36,054 bases of DNA, from NCBI GenBank assembly GCA_947480015.1, contig CANKBS010000033.1, positions 1 to 36,054 on the forward strand, in the 5' to 3' direction. Positions 8,816 to 17,648 of the stretch are shown in pieces. The notes under the pieces were generated by a model. That model saw only the letters and a program-made list of their open reading frames with translations. It was not told the DNA's origin and did no database searches. Made by a program: the position numbers and the translations under genes. This DNA is from Sphingobacteriaceae bacterium. GTDB taxonomy: Bacteria; Bacteroidota; Bacteroidia; B-17B0; Aurantibacillaceae. Within the stretch, counting starts at the first letter, position 1. Each line of letters starts with the position of its first letter.

Positions 8816-9313
8816 TTACTCTCCTTTAGCTTCTTCTACCGAAGACGTATCAGCCGATTTACCTGTATCAGGAGCAGCTTTTTTAGTACCGCGGCTTCTA
8901 CGAGTAGTTTTAGCTTTTGCAGCAGTTTCGCCACCTTTTTTGTTTGAATAGATCTCGTTAAAATCTACTAACTCGATCATTGCCATTTCAGCAGCGTCAC
9001 CTTGACGGTTACCGGTTTTAATAATGCGGGTATAACCACCATTACGTTCTGCAACTTTAACTGCAACATCTTTAAACAAAGTGCTTACAGCGTCTTTATT
9101 TTTTAAATAAGAGAATGCAGTTCTGCGGCTGTGAGTAGTATCTTCTTTACTTTTTGTAATAAGCGGCTCAACGTAAGTACGTAAAGCTTTAGCTTTTGCA
9201 AGGGTAGTAAAAATACGCTTGTTCTCGATCAAAGCAATTGCTAAGTTCATTAACAAGGCGTGGCGGTGAGCGGTTTTTCTACCTAAATTATTTATTTTAT
9301 CTCCGTGTCTCAT
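8816..9313 (-). CDS. rplQ: 50S ribosomal protein L17
   Basis: Large-subunit protein near the exit-tunnel side. The L17 core is residues 1-120 ([17 protein letters not shown] start, then the [12 protein letters not shown] helix). After it comes a tail of about 40 residues rich in Ala, Lys, Gly, Thr and acidic residues, ending VEEAKGE, which gives 165 residues against about 127 in E. coli; such tails are usual in Bacteroidota. It is the last gene of the ribosomal run. Its leader (9314-9391) contains an unusual 7-bp-period array. Confidence 0.97.
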   Translation of the reverse strand: MRHGDKINNLGRKTAHRHALLMNLAIALIENKRIFTTLAKAKALRTYVEPLITKSKEDTTHSRRTAFSYLKNKDAVSTLFKDVAVKVAERNGGYTRIIKTGNRQGDAAEMAMIELVDFNEIYSNKKGGETAAKAKTTRRSRGTKKAAPDTGKSADTSSVEEAKGE

Positions 9314-9322
9314 TTTTATTAT

Positions 9323-9385
9323 GATTCAAGATTCAAGAAACAAGATTCAAGATTTGACTCTTGGCTCTTGGCTCTTGGCTCTTAG
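9323..9385. repeat. Nine-unit heptanucleotide array in the rplQ leader
   Basis: Nine contiguous 7-bp units: GATTCAA, GATTCAA, GAAACAA, GATTCAA, GATTTGA, CTCTTGG three times, CTCTTAG. On the transcribed (minus) strand the first half supplies CAAGA words and the second half TCTTG words at the same period. The RNA could therefore fold into one hairpin of four 5-bp helices separated by 2-base internal loops. Confidence 0.85.
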
Positions 9386-9391
9386 TTATTA

Positions 9392-10384
9392 TTAATCTTT
9401 ATCTAATTTATATTTTGCAACATTCATTCCAAACTGTAAGGTCTTAGCTTGTACTAAGTCTTCTAATTCGGTTAATGATTTTTTACCGAAATTTCTGAAT
9501 TTCAATAAATCGTTCTTGTTGAAAGAAACCAGTTCTCCTAAAGTTTCCACGTCAGCTGCTTTTAAGCAATTTAAAGCACGAACAGATAAGTCCATGTCAA
9601 CTAACTTGGTTTTTAATAATTGACGCATGTGAAGGCTTGTTTCGTCAAATTCTTCTTCATTACGTTTTTCTTCTGCATCCAAAGTAATTTTTTCGTCAGA
9701 GAATAACATGAAGTGGAAGATAAGGATCTTAGCAGCTTCTTTTAAGGCATCTTTAGGGTGAATAGAACCATCGGTAATAATATCTAAAATCAAACGTTCG
9801 TAATCGGTTTTTTGCTCAACACGATAGTTTTCAATAGTATATTTTACGTTTTTAATTGGTGTGTAAATCGAATCAATAAAAATAGTTCCGATAGGTGCGC
9901 TGTTGCTTTTGTTTTCTTCAGCAGGCACATAACCACGGCCACGTTCAACGGTTAATTCCATTTTCAAACGTACCGAAGGATCGCAATTAAAAATTACCAG
10001 ATCAGGATTTAAGATTTGAAAACCGTTCACATATTTTCCAATATCACCGGCTGTAAATTTATCAGCACCGGCAAAATGAACCGTAATTTTTTCGTTATCG
10101 TGATTATCTAATTGTTTTTTAAAACGAACTTGTTTTAAATTCAATACTATTTCCGTTACATCTTCAACAACACCTTTAATAGTAGAGAACTCATGGTCAA
10201 CTCCTTCTACTCTTAAACTCGTAATAGCATAACCTTCCAGTGAAGATAATAAAATACGACGTAAAGAATTCCCGATAGTGATACCAAAACCCGGCTCAAG
10301 TGGTCTAAACTCAAATTGGCCTGTAGTTTCGGTTGAGTTAATCATAATAACCTTGTCAGGTTTTACGAAATTTAAAATTGCCAT
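9392..10384 (-). CDS. rpoA: DNA-directed RNA polymerase subunit alpha
   Basis: Alpha subunit: the N-terminal domain dimerises and nucleates polymerase assembly, and the C-terminal domain contacts promoter DNA and activators. The 330 residues match the usual length. The NTD (about 1-235) includes [22 protein letters not shown] (split across 26-48). The CTD (about 255-325) has the helix-hairpin-helix segment [14 protein letters not shown]. Its position between rpsD and rplQ is the classical alpha-operon position. The start is ATG, MAILNF. Confidence 0.98.
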   Translation of the reverse strand: MAILNFVKPDKVIMINSTETTGQFEFRPLEPGFGITIGNSLRRILLSSLEGYAITSLRVEGVDHEFSTIKGVVEDVTEIVLNLKQVRFKKQLDNHDNEKITVHFAGADKFTAGDIGKYVNGFQILNPDLVIFNCDPSVRLKMELTVERGRGYVPAEENKSNSAPIGTIFIDSIYTPIKNVKYTIENYRVEQKTDYERLILDIITDGSIHPKDALKEAAKILIFHFMLFSDEKITLDAEEKRNEEEFDETSLHMRQLLKTKLVDMDLSVRALNCLKAADVETLGELVSFNKNDLLKFRNFGKKSLTELEDLVQAKTLQFGMNVAKYKLDKD

Positions 10385-10420
10385 ATCTTTAGCTTATATT
10401 AAGTTTATTAAATTATTTTA

Positions 10421-11026
10421 TTATTTAGAGTACAACTCTACGATCAGTTGTTCCTTAATGTTTTCAGGAATTTGTGAACGCTCAGGACGGGAAATGAATT
10501 TTCCGCTTAAAGTTGATCTGTCAAAATCCAACCAAGCATGTTTGTTAACAGCACCTGAAACTGAATTAGTGATAATTTCCATTGATTTTGATTTTTCACG
10601 AACACCAACAACATCACCCGGTTTAAGAGTATATGAAGCAATGTTTACAGTACTGCCATTAACAGTAATGTGCGCGTGAGAAACTAATTGACGGGCTCCA
10701 CGACGTGTAGGTGCAATACCCAAACGGTAAACCACGTTATCTAAACGGCTTTCGATTAATTGTAACAACACCTCACCGGTAATACCGTGTGAACGGGCTG
10801 CTTTATCGAAAGTTCTTGCAAACTGTTTTTCTAAAATACCGTAGGTATATTTAGCTTTTTGCTTTTCCATTAACTGGATAGCATATTCAGATTGTTTGGC
10901 ACGTTTTTTTGTGTTACCGTGCTGCCCCGGAGGGTAATTCTTTTTTTCTAATGCCTTATCAGGACCAAAAATTGGTTCTCTGAATTTACGGGCAATCTTT
11001 GATGTAGGACCTGTGTACCTTGCCAT
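10421..11026 (-). CDS. rpsD: 30S ribosomal protein S4
   Basis: Primary 16S-binding protein and a translational repressor of its own operon in several bacteria. It has 201 residues: [21 protein letters not shown] start, then an S4 RNA-binding domain around [22 protein letters not shown] (split within 92-115) and [12 protein letters not shown]. There is no Cys cluster in the N-terminal region, so it is the zinc-free form. It is preceded by a 135-base leader that can form competing hairpins, which fits autogenous control. Confidence 0.98.
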   Translation of the reverse strand: MARYTGPTSKIARKFREPIFGPDKALEKKNYPPGQHGNTKKRAKQSEYAIQLMEKQKAKYTYGILEKQFARTFDKAARSHGITGEVLLQLIESRLDNVVYRLGIAPTRRGARQLVSHAHITVNGSTVNIASYTLKPGDVVGVREKSKSMEIITNSVSGAVNKHAWLDFDRSTLSGKFISRPERSQIPENIKEQLIVELYSK

Positions 11027-11161
11027 TTTAAATAATTGTTTTTTATGTGGTTGAACTGATCAACGGACCTAATTCAACCGGGTTATTATTTAAGTTATAA
11101 ACCCTATAGATCTATAACTCCAAATCCCTCCGAAATCGGAAGGACCGGCTTTTTTATTTTG
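11027..11161 (-). promoter_or_regulatory. Structured rpsD leader (possible S4 autoregulatory site)
   Basis: This is the longest gap in the ribosomal cluster. GGTTGAA (11049-11055) pairs with TTCAACC (11073-11079), but GTTGA (11050-11054) can instead pair with TCAAC (11060-11064), so the two folds exclude each other. A TATAGATCTATA palindrome (11105-11116) and a TCCGAAATCGGA hairpin (about 11128-11139) lie nearer rpsK. The regulatory role is inferred from the position and from known S4 autoregulation. Confidence 0.4.
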
Positions 11162-11572
11162 TTAAACTCTACGACGTTTTGGAGGACGACAACCGTTGTG
11201 AGGAATTGGAGTAATATCCATAATTTCACTTACTTCGATACCTGAAGAGGCAATCGTTCTGATAGCACTCTCACGTCCGCCGCCCGGACCTTTAACGTAT
11301 ACTTTTACTTTGCGTAAACCTGCTTCAAAAGCAACTTTACTGCAATCTTGTGCTGCCATTTGAGCAGCATAAGGTGTGTTCTTTTTAGAACCTCTGAATC
11401 CCATTTTACCGGCACTGCTCCAGGAAATAACCTGACCACCCATGTTGGTTAATGAAATAATAATGTTATTAAATGTCGCGCTAATGTGAGCTTCGCCGAT
11501 CGCTTCTACTTTTACAGTACGCTTACGTTGCGTTGCTTTTGCATTATTAGCTGCTGATGCTTGTTTTGCCAT
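11162..11572 (-). CDS. rpsK: 30S ribosomal protein S11
   Basis: Platform protein of the small subunit near the mRNA exit and Shine-Dalgarno helix. It has 136 residues: an N-terminal extension of about 22 residues rich in Ala/Lys, then the conserved core [27 protein letters not shown] and the C-terminal [16 protein letters not shown]. Gene order rpsM-rpsK-rpsD is standard. Confidence 0.98.
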   Translation of the reverse strand: MAKQASAANNAKATQRKRTVKVEAIGEAHISATFNNIIISLTNMGGQVISWSSAGKMGFRGSKKNTPYAAQMAAQDCSKVAFEAGLRKVKVYVKGPGGGRESAIRTIASSGIEVSEIMDITPIPHNGCRPPKRRRV

Positions 11573-11651
11573 TTTATTTTTCTCTTTTAGTATTTTAATG
11601 AACCTGGCCTACTCTGTTTTATAAGAAAGCGGGCTTAGCTCTGCTTAATTA

Positions 11652-12029
11652 TTATTTAGTAGCCATTTTCTTGTTGGCAATAGTCTTACGTTTACCTTTA
11701 CGGGTACGCGCGTTGGTTTTTGAACGTTGACCGCGAACCGGTAAACTGTTACGGTGACGTATACCACGGTAGCTGTTGATATCGGTTAAACGTTTAATGT
11801 TCAATTGTGTTTCAGAACGCAAAGCACCTTCAATTTTGAAGTTGTTATTGATCAGATTACGAATCGCGTTTTGCTCATCGTCGGTCCATTCACTTACTTT
11901 TTTGTCCTCGTGGATTCCAGCTTCTGCAAGAATTTTTGCAGCTCTACTGCTTCCAATACCGTAAATATAGGTTAAACCTATTACGCCTCTTTTGTTTTTC
12001 GGTAAATCAATACCAGCTATACGTGCCAT
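11652..12029 (-). CDS. rpsM: 30S ribosomal protein S13
   Basis: Head protein of the 30S that contacts the P-site tRNA and forms bridges with L5. It has 125 residues: [15 protein letters not shown] start, the helix-two-turns-helix segment with [12 protein letters not shown], and the basic tail [19 protein letters not shown] (split) ending in a Lys/Arg-rich stretch that reaches tRNA. It starts the classical alpha operon. A TATCTTTG -7-like box lies just upstream. Confidence 0.98.
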   Translation of the reverse strand: MARIAGIDLPKNKRGVIGLTYIYGIGSSRAAKILAEAGIHEDKKVSEWTDDEQNAIRNLINNNFKIEGALRSETQLNIKRLTDINSYRGIRHRNSLPVRGQRSKTNARTRKGKRKTIANKKMATK

Positions 12030-12061
12030 TTATATTAAATAAAATTATTAAAAAACGATTG

Positions 12062-12069
12062 CAAAGATA
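12062..12069 (-). promoter_or_regulatory. Possible -7 box before rpsM
   Basis: TATCTTTG on the minus strand (12069-12062) sits in the 45-base gap between rpmJ and rpsM. No TTG is found 18-21 bases upstream (inside rpmJ), so it is only a half-match. If real it would separate the alpha operon from the spc operon. Confidence 0.3.
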
Positions 12070-12074
12070 AAATA

Positions 12075-12191
12075 TTACTTCTGTCTTTGTTTAAATTTTG
12101 GATTCTTTTTGTTTATTACGAACAATTTTCCCTTACGACGTACAATCTTGCAATCTACGCTTCTCTTTTTGATGGATGCTCTTACTTTCAT
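12075..12191 (-). CDS. rpmJ: 50S ribosomal protein L36 (zinc-free type)
   Basis: A 38-residue protein, [20 protein letters not shown] then [19 protein letters not shown]36 normally binds zinc through C11, C14, C27 and H33. Here position 11 is Ser, 14 is Cys, and the later ligands are replaced (Phe at 33), so this is the ligand-minus form common in Bacteroidota. It lies between infA and rpsM, its usual position. The start ATG is at 12191-12189 and the stop TAA at 12077-12075. Confidence 0.95.
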   Translation of the reverse strand: MKVRASIKKRSVDCKIVRRKGKLFVINKKNPKFKQRQK

Positions 12192-12232
12192 GTTTTCTAT
12201 TTATAATACCTTTTAAATTCTAATTTATTTGC

Positions 12233-12451
12233 CTACTTGTATCTAAACGTAATGCGCGCTTTTGACAAATCGTAAGGGCTCATTTCTAATTTTACTTTAT
12301 CACCGGGTAAGATTTTAATGTAGTGCATTCTCATTTTACCCGATATATGTGCTGTTACAATGTGTCCGTTCTCCAACTCTACTCTGAACATGGCGTTACT
12401 TAGCGCTTCCACTATCGTACCGTCAATTTCAATATTCGATTGTTTAGCCAT
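12233..12451 (-). CDS. infA: Translation initiation factor IF-1
   Basis: OB-fold factor of 72 residues that occupies the 30S A site during initiation. [40 protein letters not shown] and [23 protein letters not shown] are textbook IF-1. It follows secY by only 8 bases; map and adk, which lie between them in many other bacteria, are absent. Confidence 0.98.
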   Translation of the reverse strand: MAKQSNIEIDGTIVEALSNAMFRVELENGHIVTAHISGKMRMHYIKILPGDKVKLEMSPYDLSKARITFRYK

Positions 12452-12459
12452 ATATTAAA

Positions 12460-13794
12460 TTATCCTTGTTGAACCATCATAGCATTAGCACCTCTTCCTT
12501 TAATCCTGCCCGATTTCATCAAGCCATCATAGTGACGATTCAATAAGTACGTTTCAATTTGTTGTAAGGTGTCTAACACAACACCCACTAAAATCAGAAG
12601 GGAAGTTCCTCCGTAAAAATCAGCGAATGAACTGTTAATACCTAACTTCTGTGCAAATGCCGGCATAATGGCCACACCTGCCAGGAAAATAGATCCCGGT
12701 AACGTAATACGGCTCATTACCTGATCAATAAACTCAGCTGTTTTTTTACCAGGTTTAACACCCGGAATAAAACCACCGTTACGTTTCATATCATCGGCCA
12801 ATTGGTTAGGATTAACCATAATAGCGGTGTAGAAATAAGTAAACAGGATGATTAACACAGCGAAAATGGTATTGTACCAGAAACCATAACGCTCAGAGAA
12901 TATACCACCAGAAGTACCTGAAAAGCCGGATACCGCAGCAGGAATAAACATAATAGCCTGAGCAAAGATGATTGGCATTACACCCGCCGCATTCACTTTT
13001 AAAGGAATGTACTGACGAACACCACCGTATTGTTTATTACCTACAATTTTTTTGGCAAACTGTACCGGTATTCGGCGTGTGCCCTGCACCAGTAAAATAG
13101 ATCCAACAATTACAAGTAATAAGATCACAATCTCAATTAGGAAGATAATTAAACCACCGTTACCGGCTGTTCTTGATTTAACCTCTGATAAGAAAGCAAA
13201 AGGTAAACGAGAGATAATACCGATCATAATGATCAATGAAATACCATTACCTAAACCTTTATCGGTAATTCTTTCTCCTAACCACATAACAAACATGGTA
13301 CCGGTTACTAAAATAAAGATGGATTGAATCCACCAGAAACCTGATACATCAGGAAAAGCACCCGGAGCAGTTGATTTGATGGAAGCGATGTAACCCGGAG
13401 CCTGAACTGCAGTAACTGCAATGGTTAAGAAACGGGTGTACTGATTGATCTTCTTTCTTCCACTCTCTCCTTCACGTTGCATTTTCTGAAAATACGGTAC
13501 AGCCATTCCCATCAACTGAATGATGATAGAAGCAGTAATGTATGGCATGATACCCAAGCCGAAGATAGATGCACGTAAAAATGCACCACCTGCAAACATA
13601 TTGATCAAACCAACGATGCCGCCAGATTGGCTATTATTGCTGTTAGCTGCGGCTAATGCCTCAACGTTAACGCCGGGCAGTACCACGTAGGACCCAAGAC
13701 GATATATCAGGACGAGACCTAAGGTCACCAAAATACGTTGCCTTAGTTCTTCAATGGTCCAGATATTCCGAAGGGTATCAAAAAAACGCTTCAT
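12460..13794 (-). CDS. secY: Preprotein translocase subunit SecY
   Basis: Channel subunit of the SecYEG translocon in the inner membrane, needed to export the T9SS cargo and lipoproteins also encoded here. It has 444 residues with ten predicted membrane helices, the first at about 20-40. LGIMPYITASIIIQL, the plug and pore region after it, and the cytosolic loop VNPNQLADDMKRNGGFIPGVKPG are SecY hallmarks. The gene is 3 bases after rplO, so the two are translationally close. Confidence 0.98.
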   Translation of the reverse strand: MKRFFDTLRNIWTIEELRQRILVTLGLVLIYRLGSYVVLPGVNVEALAAANSNNSQSGGIVGLINMFAGGAFLRASIFGLGIMPYITASIIIQLMGMAVPYFQKMQREGESGRKKINQYTRFLTIAVTAVQAPGYIASIKSTAPGAFPDVSGFWWIQSIFILVTGTMFVMWLGERITDKGLGNGISLIIMIGIISRLPFAFLSEVKSRTAGNGGLIIFLIEIVILLLVIVGSILLVQGTRRIPVQFAKKIVGNKQYGGVRQYIPLKVNAAGVMPIIFAQAIMFIPAAVSGFSGTSGGIFSERYGFWYNTIFAVLIILFTYFYTAIMVNPNQLADDMKRNGGFIPGVKPGKKTAEFIDQVMSRITLPGSIFLAGVAIMPAFAQKLGINSSFADFYGGTSLLILVGVVLDTLQQIETYLLNRHYDGLMKSGRIKGRGANAMMVQQG

Positions 13795-13797
13795 ATA

Positions 13798-14247
13798 TTA
13801 TTTTATCTCAGTTATGGTTCCGCCTTTTTCCTCAACAGCTTTCTTGGCTGTAGCAGTAAAAGCATGTATTGTGATAGTTACTTTTGATTTTAATTCACCA
13901 CGACCCATTAATTTAACCAGGTCATTTTTATGAGCTAAACCGTTATTTACCAAGAAGTCAAAATTGATTTCAGTTGCGTTAGTCTTGTCGATAACAGCTT
14001 GTAAAGAATCTAAATTGATACCACGGTGTTCGATACGGTTAATATTTTTGAAACCGAATTTCGGTAAACGACGTTGTAAAGGCATTTGACCACCTTCAAA
14101 ACCACGTTTAGCAGAGTGACCGGAACGCGATTGGGCACCTTTATGTCCACGAGTAGCAGTACCACCACCACCAGAACCTTGTCCACGACCACGACGGTAG
14201 TTTGTTCTTACAGAACCATTTGCTGGTTTTAATTCATTTAATTTCAT
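13798..14247 (-). CDS. rplO: 50S ribosomal protein L15
   Basis: Late-assembly protein of the large subunit. It has 149 residues: MKLNELKPANGSVRTNYRRG start, a Gly/Arg-rich extended N-terminus (RGRGQGSGGGGTATRGHKG) and the globular C-terminal half from about residue 70. It lies between rpmD and secY, its usual place in spc operons. Confidence 0.98.
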   Translation of the reverse strand: MKLNELKPANGSVRTNYRRGRGQGSGGGGTATRGHKGAQSRSGHSAKRGFEGGQMPLQRRLPKFGFKNINRIEHRGINLDSLQAVIDKTNATEINFDFLVNNGLAHKNDLVKLMGRGELKSKVTITIHAFTATAKKAVEEKGGTITEIK

Positions 14248-14259
14248 CTAATCAGTATA

Positions 14260-14439
14260 TTAAATATTTTCAACTTTTAAAACATGTTTCACTTTATTAA
14301 TCATGCCATCTATGGCAGGATTCGTATCCTTCTCAACAGAACTGTGAGTTTTACCAAGACCTAAAGCAATTAAAGTTGCTTTTTGGGCCGGACTACGTTT
14401 AGCGGTGCTTTTTACTAATGTTAATTTTACTTTTCCCAT
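14260..14439 (-). CDS. rpmD: 50S ribosomal protein L30
   Basis: A small 59-residue protein (MGKVKLTLVKSTAKRSPAQK start, ATLIALGLGKTH, then EKDTNPAIDGMINKVKHVLK). The pattern VKST..R...Q..TL.ALGL.K is that of L30. It fills the gap between rpsE and rplO, where L30 belongs. The start ATG is at 14439-14437 and the stop at 14262-14260. Confidence 0.96.
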   Translation of the reverse strand: MGKVKLTLVKSTAKRSPAQKATLIALGLGKTHSSVEKDTNPAIDGMINKVKHVLKVENI

Positions 14440-14450
14440 GGTGTAATTTT

Positions 14451-14969
14451 TTAACCGTTAAACACATTCGTTAATTTAATACCACGTTGTTGTGCAATGG
14501 TAATAGGATCGCGCATTTTCATTAAAGCATCTAAGGTAGCTTTAACCACGTTGTGTGGGTTACTTGAACCTTTTGATTTTGCTAAAACGTCGATAACGCC
14601 TACACTCTCTAACACAGCACGCATCGCACCACCGGCAATTACACCGGTACCATGAGCTGCAGGTTTTAAGAACACACGGGCTCCGCCAAATTTACCTTCT
14701 TGTGCATGTGGCACAGTACCATTAAGTATTGGCACTTTTACAAGACTTTTTTTGGCATCCTCAATTCCTTTTGTGATTGCGTCAGTTACCTCGTTTGCTT
14801 TACCCAAACCCTGGCCAATAACACCTTTTTCATTTCCAACCACAACAATGGCTGAAAAGCTAAAGTGACGTCCACCTTTGGTAACCTTAGTTACACGTTG
14901 AATGGCAACTAGTTTATCTTTTAATTCTATATCGCTCGATTTAACGCGCTTTACTACTTCTTTTGACAT
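14451..14969 (-). CDS. rpsE: 30S ribosomal protein S5
   Basis: Small-subunit protein involved in decoding accuracy and mRNA entry. It has 172 residues: a double-stranded-RNA-binding-like N-domain ([22 protein letters not shown], split) and a C-domain with [23 protein letters not shown] (split) and [16 protein letters not shown]. Gene order rplR-rpsE-rpmD is conserved. Confidence 0.98.
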   Translation of the reverse strand: MSKEVVKRVKSSDIELKDKLVAIQRVTKVTKGGRHFSFSAIVVVGNEKGVIGQGLGKANEVTDAITKGIEDAKKSLVKVPILNGTVPHAQEGKFGGARVFLKPAAHGTGVIAGGAMRAVLESVGVIDVLAKSKGSSNPHNVVKATLDALMKMRDPITIAQQRGIKLTNVFNG

Positions 14970-14981
14970 CTTAATTAGTTT

Positions 14982-15338
14982 TTAGAATTTTAAACCTCCT
15001 TCGCGGGCACCTTCTGCCAACGATTTTACACGTCCGTGATACAAAAATCCGTTACGATCAAATACACAAGCAGTAATGCCACTTGCTACAGCCTTTTCAG
15101 CAATTAACTTGCCTACTAATTTTGCTTTTTCAATCTTGTTAACTTTTGATGAGGAAATTGATTTGTCAACAGAACCTACTGCCAACAATGTTTTTCCACC
15201 TTTATCATCCACTAGTTGCGCGTATATTTCAGAATTACTACGGTATACACTCAAACGTGGGGCTTGCGTAGTACCATTAATGGTTTTACGGAGCTTTAAT
15301 TTTATTTTGGTTCTTCTATCTTGCTTGCTTACAGCCAT
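14982..15338 (-). CDS. rplR: 50S ribosomal protein L18
   Basis: 5S rRNA-binding protein of the central protuberance. It has 118 residues: a basic N-terminus RRTKIKLKLRKTI, RLSVYRSNSEIYAQLVDD, and the conserved end DRNGFLYHGRVKSLAEGARE with GLKF. It lies between rplF and rpsE. Confidence 0.98.
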   Translation of the reverse strand: MAVSKQDRRTKIKLKLRKTINGTTQAPRLSVYRSNSEIYAQLVDDKGGKTLLAVGSVDKSISSSKVNKIEKAKLVGKLIAEKAVASGITACVFDRNGFLYHGRVKSLAEGAREGGLKF

Positions 15339-15376
15339 CTTTTCTATTTTTTAAAGATGATTAATACTTTATTGAA

Positions 15377-15931
15377 TTATTTTTTAGAAGCCGATTTACC
15401 AGCTTTTCTTCTTAATTGTTCACCGGTGAACTTAATACCTTTTCCTTTGTATGGTTCAGGTTTACGTAAGCTACGAATTTTGGCGGCAACCATTCCAATC
15501 AACTGTTTGTCGGCGCTCTCCATAATTACTTTTGGATTTTGACCTTTTTCAGTTAAAGTGGTAATTTTAATTTCTTTCGGAATTTCGAAATTGATGTTAT
15601 GTGAATAACCTAGAGATAATTCCAACATTTGACCTTTGTTAGAAGCACGGTAACCCACACCGACTAACTCTTGTTCTGTTTTATATCCTTCGCTAACACC
15701 TTTAACCATGTTCGCAATTAACGAACGGTATAAACCGTGTAAAGCTTTGTGGCGTTTTTGATCTGTTGGGCGGGTCACTACAACGTTTCCTTCTTCAACA
15801 GCAACGGTAATATCTGTATCTACTTTCTGAGTTAATTCTCCTTTTGTTCCCTTAACGGTTACTAAACCGTTGTTAACCTTTACCTCTACTCCTGTTGGTA
15901 ATGCTATCGGGGCTTTTCCTATACGTGACAT
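15377..15931 (-). CDS. rplF: 50S ribosomal protein L6
   Basis: Protein near the GTPase-factor binding site. It has 184 residues and two duplicated L6 folds: MSRIGKAPIALPTGVEV start and the C-terminal signature PEPYKGKGIKFTGEQLRRKAGK (split). The factor-binding region faces EF-G, encoded upstream in the same cluster. Confidence 0.98.
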   Translation of the reverse strand: MSRIGKAPIALPTGVEVKVNNGLVTVKGTKGELTQKVDTDITVAVEEGNVVVTRPTDQKRHKALHGLYRSLIANMVKGVSEGYKTEQELVGVGYRASNKGQMLELSLGYSHNINFEIPKEIKITTLTEKGQNPKVIMESADKQLIGMVAAKIRSLRKPEPYKGKGIKFTGEQLRRKAGKSASKK

Positions 15932-15951
15932 GTTAATTTTCCTCCTTTAAA

Positions 15952-16350
15952 TTATGAAATATAACATAAAACTTCACCACCAATATTTAATTTCTTAGCT
16001 TCTTTATCGGTTATAACACCTTTTGAAGTTGAAACGATGGCAATTCCTAATCCATTTAATACACGTGGCATTTTAGCAGCACCTGAATACTTACGTAAAC
16101 CCGGTGAAGACACACGGTCCAATGTACGAATGGCCGGAAGTTTTGTTACAGGATGGTATTTTAAGGCGATCTTGATAGAGCCTTGTTTGTTGTCGGTTTC
16201 TTCGAACTTATAGTTCAAAATGTAACCTTTTTCGAAAAGAATCTTAGTGATTTCTTTTTTGAGATTCGAAGCCGGAACTTCTACTACACGGTGGTTTGCT
16301 TTAATCGCGTTTCTAACACGAGTTAAGTAATCGGATACTGTATCTGTCAT
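15952..16350 (-). CDS. rpsH: 30S ribosomal protein S8
   Basis: Central-domain 16S-binding protein that represses spc-operon translation in E. coli. It has 132 residues: MTDTVSDYLTRVRNAIKANH start, GYILNYKFEE, and the C-terminal RNA-binding signature with GLGIAIVSTSKGVITDKEA and GGEVLCYIS. The 118-base gap upstream contains a promoter candidate, so transcription from rpsH onward may be boosted. Confidence 0.98.
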   Translation of the reverse strand: MTDTVSDYLTRVRNAIKANHRVVEVPASNLKKEITKILFEKGYILNYKFEETDNKQGSIKIALKYHPVTKLPAIRTLDRVSSPGLRKYSGAAKMPRVLNGLGIAIVSTSKGVITDKEAKKLNIGGEVLCYIS

Positions 16351-16426
16351 TTTTTTTAAGTTTATATGTTATTCCCCCTGGGCGGAATAATTATATGAAA
16401 CAATTATTTATTTTTTTTTGAGGGGG

Positions 16427-16457
16427 CAAATATACACATATTTTCCCGTACCTCCAA
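16427..16457 (-). promoter_or_regulatory. Candidate internal promoter before rpsH
   Basis: On the minus strand: TTG (16457-16455), a 20-base spacer, TATATTTG (16434-16427), then CCCCCT. The -7 box and the C-run after it resemble the rpsL and rpsA promoters. It lies in a 118-base gap inside an otherwise tightly packed part of the cluster. Confidence 0.55.
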
Positions 16458-16468
16458 GTTTTATTTTC

Positions 16469-16738
16469 TTACCAGCTTGATTTAGTTAAGCCCGGTATCA
16501 ATCCGAAAAGAACCATCTCACGGAATGTAACACGACTTAAACCAAAATCACGCATGTAACCACGAGGGCGACCGGTCATGCTGCAACGGTTACGCATACG
16601 TACTTTTGAGGAGTTACGTGGTAACTTTTGCAAACCAACTGAATCACCTGCTTTTTTAAGTTCTTCGCGTTTTGCTGCGTATTTTTCAACTAATCTTTTA
16701 CGTTTGACCTCACGGGCCTTCATCGATTCTTTTGCCAT
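16469..16738 (-). CDS. rpsN: 30S ribosomal protein S14 (zinc-free type)
   Basis: Head protein of the small subunit. It has 89 residues: [20 protein letters not shown] start and the C-terminal signature [19 protein letters not shown], then [17 protein letters not shown]. The length and the lack of a paired CxxC set make it the long, zinc-independent class. It lies after rplE, as in most spc operons. Confidence 0.98.
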   Translation of the reverse strand: MAKESMKAREVKRKRLVEKYAAKREELKKAGDSVGLQKLPRNSSKVRMRNRCSMTGRPRGYMRDFGLSRVTFREMVLFGLIPGLTKSSW

Positions 16739-16741
16739 TTT

Positions 16742-17308
16742 CTATGCTTGTTTCTTTTTGAATGGAATACCAAATTCAGTTAATAACGCGTGTGCTTCTT
16801 TATCAGTTGGTGCAGATGTTACAAACGTAATATCCATACCCTGAATTTTGCTCACTTTGTCAATGTCAATTTCCGGGAAAATGATTTGCTCGGTTACACC
16901 TAAGGTGTAGTTACCGCGGCCATCAAATCCTTTATCGTTAACACCTTTAAAATCACGGATACGAGGTAATGCTGAAGCGATCAAACGATCTAAAAATTCA
17001 TACATTTTATCACCACGTAATGTAACACGTACACCAATGGCAACACCTTTACGTAATTTAAAATTTGAAATATCTTTGGTAGAATAAGTCGGAACGGCTT
17101 TTTGACCGGTTATGGTGGTCATTTCTTTTACAGCTGATTCGATCATTTTCTTGTCAGATACTGCATCACCAATACCTTGGTTGATACAAATCTTTTTCAA
17201 TTTAGGCACCTGCATTGAAGAGGTATACTGAAATTGTTTTTGCAATGCCGGAATTACTTCCTCACTGTATTTACCTTTTAATCGAGGTTGATAGGTTTTT
17301 GTTGCCAT
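16742..17308 (-). CDS. rplE: 50S ribosomal protein L5
   Basis: 5S rRNA-binding protein that bridges to S13. It has 188 residues: [58 protein letters not shown] and a [20 protein letters not shown] ending. It is separated from rplX by 2 bases and from rpsN by 3, so translation is probably coupled. Confidence 0.98.
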   Translation of the reverse strand: MATKTYQPRLKGKYSEEVIPALQKQFQYTSSMQVPKLKKICINQGIGDAVSDKKMIESAVKEMTTITGQKAVPTYSTKDISNFKLRKGVAIGVRVTLRGDKMYEFLDRLIASALPRIRDFKGVNDKGFDGRGNYTLGVTEQIIFPEIDIDKVSKIQGMDITFVTSAPTDKEAHALLTEFGIPFKKKQA

Positions 17309-17310
17309 TA

Positions 17311-17628
17311 TTATTTAACTGCCTCCTTAGTTTTTGAAGAGATACGCTCTAATTTCTGAGTTTTCTCATTTATTTTACGACCAATACGAATGGTTTTGCC
17401 ACCTTCTAAATACATTAGGTTAGAAATGTGGATCGACCCTTCTTTCTTTGTAATCCCACCATTGGTGTTCTTAGCATTCGGCTTTTCGCTTTTGCTGATC
17501 ATGTTTACGCCTTCAACGATGGCACGCATTTTTTTTGCGTCAATGGTAATGATCTTACCTTGCTGACCTCTGGCTTCGCCTGAGATCACTTTTACCGTAT
17601 CGCCTTTTTTTAATTTTATCTTAGACAT
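17311..17628 (-). CDS. rplX: 50S ribosomal protein L24
   Basis: Assembly initiator of the large subunit. It has 105 residues, with a KOW motif at the N-terminus ([20 protein letters not shown], residues 4-23) and the [20 protein letters not shown] block. Order rplN-rplX-rplE is standard. Confidence 0.98.
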   Translation of the reverse strand: MSKIKLKKGDTVKVISGEARGQQGKIITIDAKKMRAIVEGVNMISKSEKPNAKNTNGGITKKEGSIHISNLMYLEGGKTIRIGRKINEKTQKLERISSKTKEAVK

Positions 17629-17648
17629 GTTTTTTTAACCTCTAAATA

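Noticed and set aside
8703-8951. 82-residue plus-strand ORF
   Set aside because: It runs through the terminator hairpin and antisense to rplQ.
12451-12460. Loss of map between secY and infA as a novelty
   Set aside because: map is present at this place only in part of the phylum; direct secY-infA order is known in Bacteroidota.
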